From Liolophura sinensis (Eukaryota; Mollusca; Polyplacophora; Chitonida; Chitonidae): a stretch of DNA of 64,000 nucleotides. The stretch is from contig NC_088295.1 in assembly GCF_032854445.1 (NCBI RefSeq), positions 44,565,385 to 44,629,384 of the forward strand. The letters run 5' to 3'. The notes under the pieces are model-generated. The model was not told the origin of the DNA, did not search any database, and was given only the letters and a program-made list of their open reading frames with translations. Below are positions 24,401 to 33,804 of the stretch, one piece after another; position 1 is the stretch's first letter; each line of letters begins with the position of its first letter. The position numbers and the translations under genes were made by a program.

Positions 24401-27400
24401 CGGTTTACCAACAATCAAATGAATAAATAAACAAATTATAAAACGCAGGTACTGATTTTGAATCCTATAAAATGAACTGTTTTGGTGGCTCTATCCAACT
24501 GTGCTTATTGGCTATTTTTTTTTCTCTATTCTGTTCATGGAGAAAGGAACTGAAACCTCATTGAGTACCTCAAAAGATGTATCCCTTGTGACTAGTTTGT
24601 GGATTATCCATACTGTGTGATTAGTTGAATGGATATTGATGATTGACAGGTTAGGAATGTTGATTTTCTCATCATAACAACTCTATTATCAATTCTTGTT
24701 TTCAGAGGAAGACGGCAGCAAAATTTTCTTGGTTGATTTTCAGAAGAAAGCAATTGATACCATTATAGAGAAGAGAGATGAAGAAAGAAAGGCTGGCGCC
24801 AATTCCAGGAGCGATGAATCCTGTAACGATGTGATGACAGAAGATATCCCAGCTAACCCAGGTGAAGAATGGTATGTAACAGCAGCCCTGATGGCTAAGT
24901 GCTTAAGCAAAGCAACATCACTGGCAAAGTAATATCTCGCGTTAAGGAGGCGAATGATCTGGTGTGTTTTTTTTACTGCAATTACCGGCTCCCATAGCAC
25001 AGTTGGTAGAGCGTCTGCTTCGAGGGCGGTAGATCAAGGGACGGGTTGCACCTAAGACTTGGTGTTCAGCATTAAGGGGGTAGTGCAACGACGGGTTGGC
25101 CCATATCAGTATAATGACTCGGGTGGGGCAGCTTACTTGCCTTTGGTAAGTCGTAACACTGAAGCAGCATGAGATAGAAGAGCAGTGGAAATCGATCCTG
25201 CAACAAGGAGGCACATTAGATACACTCTGAGGGCTCCTTCGTCGACAATGTGACTAAAAAATTGTTAACTACAATGTGAAACCTCAAGCACTTACTCACT
25301 CTATTGCAATTACCTCCCTTTTGTTTGCTCTCAGTCATCTCCTGGTTTGTAAAGAGCTGACAACTCTGACATGCCCTATGTGCACATGTATACTGTGTTG
25401 AGGCCATTTTTCCTCTAATATCTCCTATTTCAATTTATCTGCATTTGTGTTTCGCACAAGTTTTTATTGGGGAAGGATACGGTAGCATCCAGGTTATAAA
25501 GATATTCATACTCAGCTAGTATATTTTTAGTGTGATCAAATGTTTCAATAATGCTGGAATTTTGACCTGTTTCATATGTGTAAATGAATGAGAGAAAGTA
25601 ATATTCATGATTCTCTATTTTTAAGTTTTATGGCAATTGTCAGTTCGATATTTTAGACTTTCCTAGTACATCCTTGGATGTTCCTGCACGTTAGTTCCAT
25701 TCTGTAATTGTGATTATCAGGGTAGAGTTTACAGACTCGCTGGGCAGAGTCCGCACCTGTATGAGGAAAGATCTAGCAGAGTTACAGAGACGGGATAAGG
25801 ATCTAAATGTCAACAGGTGAGAAGTGTTATGAGTGAACATCTGTCGTACTGAAGTCGTTTGACATCAAATAGAATACAGGTAATTTGTATGGGAAAAACT
25901 CAGCTTGCACGCTCGGTTTCCTTTCACCATAATGCTGGCTGTTGTCGTGTAAGTGAAATATTCTTGATTACAGCGTAAAACAAATCCAGTAAATAAACAA
26001 ATACACATCAGCTAATGTGAAAAGGAAGGGAGTACTATATTTTCACACTGTGTTTGCATTTCACCCTGTGTGAAAGACTGACAGGTATTATATTTTTGCT
26101 GAATTGTGTGAAAATTTGAAAGTAAACAAAAAAATGTAAATCTGTCAAATCACCATGATCTGAATTGATTTTAATTTCAACTATTTAAGCACATCAAGTG
26201 GCCACACCTGGTTGGCTGAGTTGTGTAAATTGTCCCTCTCACCCTGCAGGTGACAGGCTTGTTTGTTTCTTTGGGTGTTGAAAATTTGTCAGATGTGTGG
26301 TTAACACTGATATTTCCACCAGTCATTTCTTAGTTCCCTTGAATGATAAAACCTTACTGTTGTGATATCAGTTTGGCCTAAAACCCCAATCAAATAAACA
26401 AGTTTATTTATACACACATTAGATTCTAGGGTAGCCATTGGTTGAGAGCAGTCATGTGCTATGGGGGTAAATATTCATACCACACTGCACTTGTGAGACT
26501 CCGCCAAACCTGAAACTAATATAATGTCATCTTAGTGCCAGGCCAAACAGAGCTGTCAAGCCATCTGCAAGTCACAATAATTTCCATATCTAGACGAAAA
26601 TAAAGTGTCCACAAGTCGAAAATAGCATTGGCAGCCAAAGCAAAGCCAGTAAAATATGACACTATTTGGTAGAATACTACAATTCAACACAAGAAGGAAA
26701 AGTTGCAGTGTTTTAAACTTCAGCTAAATGCAGGAGTTTTGAAGAAATTTACTAGTTTTTGTAGCACTCTGACTCTTTCAAGATTATGTGTGTAATAATT
26801 ATCTTTCTGTGTTAATTAAGTTTAATCCATTAGCGTTAGGAAGTTTTTGACACAAGAGCTGTATGTTTAGAAAACCTGCAGATGTTGTGGAGAAGCCTGA
26901 CTTAATGTCTGAGGACATGAGAAGAGAGTTGGAGCGTGAACGCTGGGAGAGAGAAACTGAAGAGGAACTGGATAAACCCACAGGACCTATACACTATGCA
27001 GATGTACAACACAGAGGTAATATAGTGTGAGAGATGTCCACAACTAGGGCTACATCAAGGGTTACTCCAACACCTTGGTTCATTTGTACTAGTACCTTGC
27101 TATCTGGATCAACCAATTGGTGTCGCCAAATGGACAAAATTAAATTACCATGGTAACTCACATAGGGCATAGGAAACTATTTTATCCCACCTTAATCCTG
27201 GCTGCTGTTGTATAAGTGAAATATTCTTGAGTACAGCGTAAAACACCAATCAAAGAAATAAATAATATTTTAAACGCAATTAAAAATTCTCCCCACCTCC
27301 TGTTGCCTTGGTAACGAATTTTACACCTGGCATGACAGCTCCATATACTGATCTATCAAGTATCCTAGATTTTTCAAAACACTGAACTTTCAGCTAAACC

Positions 27401-30400
27401 AGCTGAACAAAACCATCAAAAGTAGAATTATGTTGTAAATGTGGTGATTCTTTGTCATTTCAGAGGTTCGTGATCATGGTGTGGGGTTTTACCAATTCTC
27501 ACAGGAAGAGGAACAGAGACAAGCTGAGATGGAGAGGCTGGCAAATCTCAGACAACAGGTCAGTACCACTTAAAGGCTGCTTGTGAAATAGAGATACAGC
27601 TGTAATTACCATTTTTAAGTATGGCCTACAGCATAAGTATTAGTACAGGCTGCAGGCAAAAGCACTTGCAACTAATCAACTAGTGGTAGTACTTTGTTGT
27701 CTACAGTGTCATTAACTTAACCAAAGGTTGGTGGCTTACCCCAGACACTCAGGTTTCCTCCTCTTAGAAACGTGACTGCCATCTGTAAGTGAAATCCTCC
27801 TCTGAGAAAACTGACTGCCATCTGTAAGTGAAAATCCTCCTCTGAGAAAACTGACTGCCATCTGCAAATGAAAATCTTCCCTCAGAAAACTTTCGGCCAT
27901 CTGTAAGTGAAAATCCTCCTCTCAGAAAACTGACTGCCATCTGTAAGTGAAAATCCTCCTCTCAGAAAACTGACTGCCATCTGTAGCACCACAAAGTGGC
28001 AGTTTGTGTATATGACCAGTCCCTAGAGCCTCCACATATGTGTGGCTAATTTAATCATGTGATCTTTGCTATCCCTGCAGTGACTGGCCAACATGATATT
28101 GAAGCAAGAGAGGATTATGAACATGTCACAGAATAATGGTATGTTTTCTTTGTAGACAGTGGACCAGAGAAGTAAGCGTGAGATGATCAAAGAGAAGAGG
28201 AAGGCCATGCTGGAGTCACGCCTGGCAAAGGTCAAGCAGAGGAAGCTGGGGCGTGAGGGTGGGGGTGTATTCTCACAGGTTGCTCTTCAGACAGGTCTGT
28301 ATTACACTACCCTAAGTCCTCAGCCATTTTACATAGGAAAGAGCAAATATCAGTGCAATTTATGCACATTTGTAATTTGATTTGGAGACAAAACTCCATT
28401 GGTTAGGTTGCCCAATTTCAGGGTTTCACAAAAAGTATAATTTTATCAATCTACACAGAATAATGCTTTCAGAATATGCTTGAACGAACACTTTGCAATT
28501 ATGCGAAAATGTTGAAGCATTACAGCAATACTTTATATTACCTGAAGTTTAACCCCACACAAATACAGTAAATGCGATAAACCATACTACTGTATTAAAC
28601 TTTAGACTTCCTACCATCAGTTTCTCATCTAATATTTTACTTGCTAGGATCTAATTGGTGATGAATTCTCAACCCACAGCGAACATGATTTATTAACTTT
28701 TGTTTTTTTTTTGTGCTAGACGATTCAGTCAGATTTTGTATGTTTATTAACTTTCCACTGACCAGCACCTAGTGAAATTTAGAACAGACAAGTTTATGAA
28801 GTTTTATGAGTTATCACCCTTTGAAAGTATGGCTTCATGAAACCACTGGTCTGTCCATATGCATAGGGTGTAGTTGAGTGATGTCGGCAAATAAATGGCG
28901 TGTCCTGATGTATCTTACCCTAGACTTGGTGATTCTTAATGTCTGGGTGTGTGTTAAATATTCTAACGAGGTACTGCTTCTCCCTAGTCTCTACATAGTT
29001 CTCTCCACCCTTAAACCTGATAGCAGTTAAATATTCTCTGGAATATAGCACCCGGCAAATAATTGAAGAATTACAGAATTGCCTGTTTATCTTGATGTTA
29101 CAATACAAAGTGTTAACCATGGTTTATACTGACAGATTCAAAGACAGAAGAGAAACCAGAGACAAGTAAGGAACAGAAGGTTGACCAAGACAAGGATGTG
29201 GAGGCCAAGGTAGAGTCTGTGTTACAGGCAGTGAGGAAAGCTGAGAGCAGAACAGCTGCAGTGAGGGAGTGGGACATCGGCAAAACAGGTGACTGAGCAC
29301 TAGATAATACATACATGCATGTATGTGCTAAAGACAAACAAATGGGAGTAATTCATATCTTCATTAACTTAGAAATTATTTTTCACAGAAATAAATGTTT
29401 GTAGAAATTGCTTTCAAAGGAATAAATGTCATTAGAAATTGTTTTCACGTAAATAAATGTTAAGAATTGCTCTGACGGCAATAAATGTTAAGAATTGTTA
29501 TCACAGAATTAAATACACGTGCAATGAGATGTTTCAATTGTTATATGTGTTTTATAGACAGAATATGTATTCTTCCTCAGTCACTCTGACCTTCTCTCAT
29601 TTTTTTAAGGTAGATAATAGTGTGATTATAGCAGGTTTTCATGACTGGGGGGTTTAGGATAATGACTTAGGATAATTTCTGCAGTTTAAATCTCGTGCTG
29701 CCAGTGAGTTGGAACTTTATGTACTCCTAACATAATGCCATATCAGATGGATTAAAACTTTAGGATTAACATAACCACACATGATTTATAGCGATCAAGT
29801 TCATGAACTCCCCACTGACAGGTTTTACATGGCTCAAATGACATGTTTTACATGGCTCACATTTTCGCACGGTTCCCTTTTCTCTTTCAGAATATTTGAA
29901 TTTGCAGTGGGAAAATCGTAAGCAGAAGTTAGAAGATGACAGAAATCCAGAGTTCGCTCCCCCAACAGCACTGTACAGCATGGAGACAGCCAATCAAAAC
30001 AAGCCAAATGTCAGAGGCAGGAGAAGGTTTCCTGTTGGAGGTCAAAGGTCACAGGAGCCACCACAGGTTAAAATCCTCACAAGGGAAGAGTATGAGGCTC
30101 AGTGTAGAAACACATCAACTGCTTCATCCACGGCCTCATCTGACAGCACAGTCAAAACTGAGCCTGTCATTCAGAATTTATGTGATATACCATTGCCAGA
30201 ATGTCAGCCCAGCAAAGTGAAGCAAGAGCCAGTCTTCTGTCACAGTGGTGTAAAACATGATAACTTTACTCCAGAGTTTTCCCAAGATTCAAACTTTGCC
30301 CAGGCAGTTTCAGTGGAACAGGTTATGTTGCCAGGTTGTTCAATGCCTTTGTTTGCCTCATCTGTATTTAACACAACAGTGCCTCCACCTGGATTTGACA

Positions 30401-30885
30401 TTACAGTGCCCCCACCTGAATTTGACACAACAGTGCCTCCACCTGGATTCGACACTACAGTGCCCCCACCTGCATTTGTTGGTGCTGTACCTCCATCAGG
30501 ATTTGACCCCCATCAACCTCTCCCTTCCCCAGAACCTGTACCCCCTGCTCAGGCACATGTGAACCCTACAGTTCAACCACCATTTGCCCCAGTGCCTTCT
30601 GTACACTGCCAACCTGTGTCACATCATCACAGTATACCTCAGGGTAGTACTACTCAGCCTGTATCAGCAAGTAATAGCCAAGAACCTGTTGTTGTGCCAA
30701 AACTGCACATTATGGACACACGGTACATTAAGAACAAGGAGGCTCCAGTACTGGCTACTCTCACGCCCGCAGGCCAGGTAGGCATTGCAGAGGTGGTGAC
30801 ATCAAACACAGGGGCTGCTCCACCAGTGGTGTCCAACCCTGTTATCAGTGGGCAGCCTGTTAAATACATGACACAGGAAAAATGA
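21462..30885 (+). CDS. CCDC174: Coiled-coil domain-containing protein 174
   Basis: Orthologue of CCDC174, a nuclear coiled-coil protein; published work links it to the exon-junction complex. Eleven coding exons join in phase: 21462-21503, 22670-22768, 23034-23134, 24019-24080, 24706-24871, 25721-25816, 26871-27016, 27464-27558, 28156-28294, 29136-29288, 29891-30885; 2,094 nt, 697 aa. The tiny first exon encodes 14 residues ending SS before GTAAGT. Family hallmarks: SSLVDLKAELFRKQEEFK; KPNIWSKKNAGV; KLYEKMT; EEWVEFTDSLGRVRTCMRKDL; LMSEDMRRELERERWE; GVGFYQFS; the coiled coil TVDQRSKREMIKEKRKA, then ESRLAKVKQRK; VREWDIGKT; and DRNPEFAPP. Human CCDC174 is 467 aa; here the last exon alone gives 330 residues, mostly a Pro/Ser/Thr/Gln-rich tail with five 9-residue TVPPPGFDT-type repeats. 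It is followed by a minisatellite containing its own terminal codons. Confidence 0.95.
21852..22152 (+). mobile_element. SINE-B, near full-length
   Basis: A tRNA-like head is visible (CATGGTTCATTGGTAAGGCT as a weak A box, TTGGTTCAAATCCAG as a B box). The body has the SINE-B core GGGTGGTTTACCCTGGGCAC and the shared 3' region CATCACATAAGTGAAAAATT, TCACTATGGTGTTAAACACC. It lies in CCDC174 intron 1. Confidence 0.7.
24178..24392 (+). mobile_element. Composite SINE (SINE-B core joined to SINE-A tail)
   Basis: The SINE-B core (TAACTGGCAAAAGGTTGGTG) is followed by SINE-A body pieces (CACCTCTCTCCATAATGCTC, CATAATGCTGGCCCCC) and a shared tail ATTGTATAAGTGAAAGATAT, ending in about five AAATA units. Either a recombinant element or two neighbouring insertions; in CCDC174 intron 4. 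Confidence 0.6.
24983..25310 (+). mobile_element. SINE-C, full-length candidate
   Basis: A tRNA-like head, TAGCACAGTTGGTAGAGCGT, gives a clear pol III A box; GACGGGTTGCACC is a weak B box. The body (AGTGCAACGACGGGTTGGCC, CAGTATAATGACTCGGGTGG, CTGCAACAAGGAGGCACATT) is also found on the minus strand at about 63235-63538, which shows that this is a dispersed family and not a tRNA gene. The end is near AAAAAATTGTTAAC. It lies in CCDC174 intron 5. Confidence 0.75.
25912..26003 (+). mobile_element. SINE-A 3' fragment
   Basis: Body and tail blocks CACCATAATGCTGGCTGTTG, TCGTGTAAGTGAAATATTCT, TGATTACAGCGTAAAAC and a degraded AATAAACAAATA end, in CCDC174 intron 6. Confidence 0.75.
27180..27270 (+). 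mobile_element. SINE-A 3' fragment
   Basis: Blocks CCCACCTTAATCCTGGCTGC, TGTATAAGTGAAATATTCTT and GAGTACAGCGTAAAACACCA, with a short AAATAAATA tail, in CCDC174 intron 7. Confidence 0.8.
27700..27990 (+). repeat. SINE-B with an internal 40-bp tandem array
   Basis: A SINE-B core (CCAAAGGTTGGTGGCTTACC) runs into its next segment (CTCCTCTTAGAAACGTGACT, GCCATCTGTAAGTGAAA), and that segment is then repeated about six times with a 40-bp period (units at about 27757, 27796, 27836, 27876, 27915 and 27955). Four units carry the perfect donor hexamer GTAAGT inside CTGTAAGTGAAA. The array lies in CCDC174 intron 8, between the exons ending 27558 and starting 28156. Confidence 0.85.
29371..29515 (+). repeat. 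~30-bp tandem array carrying poly(A) hexamers
   Basis: Five diverged units of the form AGAAATTG-TTTTCACAGAAA-TAAATGTT lie in CCDC174 intron 10. Four contain AATAAA and the last has ATTAAA, the two commonest animal polyadenylation hexamers. The array is between the exon ending 29288 and the large last exon starting 29891. Confidence 0.75.
30376..30510 (+). repeat. 27-bp coding repeat in CCDC174 last exon
   Basis: Five in-frame units encode TVPPPGFD(T/I) variants: two perfect PPPGFD forms, then PPPEFD, PPPAFV and PPSGFD. The bases keep a strong similarity (ACAGTGCC(T/C)CC(A)CCTG), so the expansion is recent at the DNA level. It lies in the Pro-rich tail of the protein. Confidence 0.85.
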
Positions 30886-31540
30886 GATGTGATGTCAGAC
30901 GTGAGGCTTCTCCAGTGGTGGTATCAAACCCTGTCATTAGTACTCAGCCTTTCAGGTACATGACACAGGAGAAGTGAACTGTGACATCAGACACAGGGGC
31001 TTCTTCAGCAGTGGTGTCCAACCCTGTCATTAGTGCTGAGCCTGTTGGTTACATGGCACAGAAGTGAACTGTGACATCAGACACGGGGGCTTCTTCAGCA
31101 GTGGTGTCCAACCCTGTCATCAGTGTTCAGTCTGTCAGTTACATGGCACAGAAGTGAACTGTGATATCAGACACGGGGGCTTCTTCAGCAGTGGTGTCCA
31201 ACCCGGTCATCAGTGCTCAGCCTGTCAGTTACATGACACAGAAGTGAACTGTGATATCAGACACGGGGGCTTCTTCAGCAGTGGTGTCCAACCCGGTCAT
31301 CAGTGCTCAGCCTGTCAATTACATGGCATAGAAGTGAACTGTGATATCAGACACGGGGGCTTTTTCAGCAGTGGTGTCCAACCCTTTCATCAGTGTTCAG
31401 TCTGTCAGTTACATGACACAGGAGAAGTGAACTGTGATATCAGACACGGGGGCTTCTTCTGCAGTGGTGGCCAACCCTGTCATCAGTGCTCAGCCAGTCA
31501 AATATGTGACACAAGGGAAGTGAGCGGGGCCTAGTGGTTA
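30800..31540 (+). repeat. 90-93-bp minisatellite re-copying the CCDC174 C-terminus and stop
   Basis: The gene's last ~25 codons (GAAPPVVSNPVIS, then YMTQEK and TGA at 30883-30885) form the first unit. About seven further units follow, each with GTGGTGTCCAACCCTGTCAT, a CAGCCTGTCAGTTACATG-type block and AGAAGTGA, so each re-encodes a similar C-terminus with its own stop in the CCDC174 frame. Because 90 is a multiple of three, another frame stays open for 156 codons (31064-31534); that frame is a by-product of the repeat. Confidence 0.9.
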
Positions 31541-31947
31541 GTGTGCTAGATCAGCACAATGTCCCAACTGATTCTCACCAGTGTGATCACTGTCCACCTC
31601 AGTCTGACTTTTTCCCAGGCCTGATAGCTGTATAAGTGAAATATTCTTGAGTACTGTGTAAAACTCCAATGAAATCAAATCACAAATAAGGATAAATGGG
31701 CTGTATACCATTAACTATGTCTTTACTGTTGGTTTCTTGTGTCTTGAATACTATGTAAAACTCCAGTGAAAGCAATAAACAAATAAGGGATAAGTGAACT
31801 GTACACCATTAACCGGATGTCTATACTGTTGGTTTCTTGTGTCTTGAATACTATGTAAAAGTCCAGTGAAATCAGTGAACAAATAAGAAATAAGTGAATT
31901 GTACACTATTAACCATTTGTCTTTACCGTTGGTTTCTTGTGTGCACC
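31525..31947 (+). repeat. SINE-A fragment and ~100-bp tandem triplication of its tail
   Basis: A diverged SINE-A head (GGGGCCTAGTGGTTAGTGTG) and tail (GTATAAGTGAAATATTCTTG, AGTACTGTGTAAAACTCCA) are followed by two more copies of the last ~30 bases of the SINE plus about 70 bp of flank, starting near 31645, 31742 and 31842. Each unit ends CTGTTGGTTTCTTGTGT. An AATAAA at 31774-31779 inside it is one possible CCDC174 poly(A) signal, with low certainty. Confidence 0.75.
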
Positions 31948-33040
31948 ATAATAACACTGTGTAAACCAATTTTTAGTAACTTGTCTCAAAAATCAAGTCA
32001 GTTTATGACATTATCACGTAGAAGTCATGTTATGGCAAAATGGGATTTGCATAGTGCACTTTGAAAACCGAACCAGACTCTCTTAACCCTGATGGTCAAG
32101 GGTACTGGTACTCTTCCTGTAAGATTTTGCTTAACTGTTACCAGTCCATAGTCAATGTCTCATAACCCATTCCTGTGAGAACTCCCTTCCCAGCAGGTTA
32201 AACTCTAATATAAAGTACCTCCTTTGAACAGAAGTTCATTTCTTGTCTCATGCATTGGTTATTGAAGTTGTCAATTCAAAGAAAACTTGTGGAATGTGGA
32301 AAAAAGATTGTGACTTCTTCAAGAACCAAGACATTGATGCCTAGTGCAGACTACACAAGGCCATGTCTGACTAAAACACAAGGTTGAAATATGATTTTAC
32401 ACGTCATGTTTGGGCCCTAGAAATTTGAACTTTCACCTACTCTATGTACTCAGATGTTATCCTGAGACAAAATGTGCCAGAAAACTTGCATTATGAGGAA
32501 ACGGCCTTGTGGAATTGGCTTTAGTCCCTACATGTGTATACTGTAAACAGGCGAGACGCCCTTTCAACTGTCCTTAACATGGCATTTCAATGTGGCTGAA
32601 TAAGAAATGTGAAGATTGTTCTGCAAAACGAACACACGTAATACAACCCAAATAATTACTGAAAATGACACTACACCCCAAGCAAACCTACTGATTTGCA
32701 ACTTTTCAGTCTCTGGGAACCTCCTATTCAATCAATGATGCACAATTTTGGCCGACAGGATTTTGAATTTTCTTCTGGTGTTTTCACTTGGTTTTTCACC
32801 AGGTTTATTGGTGGAGGTAACCAGAGAGTCGAAAGTAAGCCGTATGCTACTGTATCTACTAGCTAGTTTCAAGGTATGCATATTATTGTTTTTGTCAGAT
32901 ACCACATCTTTGCTTGAAATAGGCAACATCTATTGTTTTCAACAATGGTTTATCAGACATATTTCACACATGTGGGGTCTTATCTTTCATGATGTTAAAG
33001 AACATAAAAATACATGAAAACATTACATATGGAGGACATA
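31948..33040. other. Intergenic stretch between convergent CCDC174 and DYNLT1
   Basis: No gene, RNA or repeat is recognised. It holds the ends of two convergent transcripts. Small open frames at about 32732-33017 on both strands overlap each other and look like chance. Confidence 0.5.
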
Positions 33041-33804
33041 AGATTTTATTTAAACATCAACTCAATAAGTGAATAATATATAGCTTCAATATAATACAGG
33101 AGAAATATGAAGATTCCTAAAATAATAAATACAAATGCCTACATGCCTGTACTAGTGGCTTTATAAACAATGTACAATTCAGACAAAGGGAAAAAAAAGA
33201 GGCCATGTTAACCATACTGGCACAACATATAACCTTATATTATGATTTAAAAAAAAAAAAAATAAAGGCTGCACGGCCTGAGTCATTCTTTATATTTCCA
33301 CCATTTGCATGAGCCTTTACAATTTTACAGATAAAACCAGGCATTCTACACACAGGGTTTGCTTCTCACCTTACAAAAGGTAAACGACAATAGTTAATTG
33401 CCAATTATCCATTTACAATAGCTGTCATTAGCTTCAAGTGACATGAATAGACATTTTGAATAAAGGGAGGGAATTTCAGCCTATTTTAAAATTAAAATGA
33501 CGCAAAAAAACAAAGGGGACTTCTTGAACAAACAAGAAAGAAATTAAAGCCAATTTTAAAAATAAAATGATGCGTGGACAAAGGAGAAGGAAATCAGGAA
33601 AGAACAGCAGCAATTGTCAGTAAAATTGAGATTGTCTGACTGGGTCCATATCAGCATATTGTATGTGTCCAGTCAAAGTAATACTCTGGATCTCCCCCAT
33701 GTCCTGTTTAAGTGGTTGATGCTGACTTCACCACGTCACAGATAGGTACATGTTATGTGTATGAATGGAGTGATGGGCAAACTGGAGGCAAAGTTATACA
33801 CCTC
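33041..33804 (-). promoter_or_regulatory. DYNLT1 3' untranslated region and poly(A) signal
   Basis: On the minus strand the DYNLT1 stop (33807-33805) is followed by about 750 non-coding bases ending near an AATAAA (plus-strand TTTATT at 33045-33050). This is the most distal good hexamer seen. The UTR assignment is inference from position. Confidence 0.5.

Noticed and set aside
24983-25060. Possible tRNA gene (good A box)
   Set aside because: No complete cloverleaf can be drawn, and the similarity continues ~250 bp into a body shared with 63235-63538, so it is a SINE head.
31064-31534. 156-codon open frame with 30-residue Cys/His repeats, resembling a small zinc-binding protein
   Set aside because: It is an out-of-frame reading of the 90-bp minisatellite that copies the CCDC174 end; a repeat of a multiple of three without stops stays open automatically.
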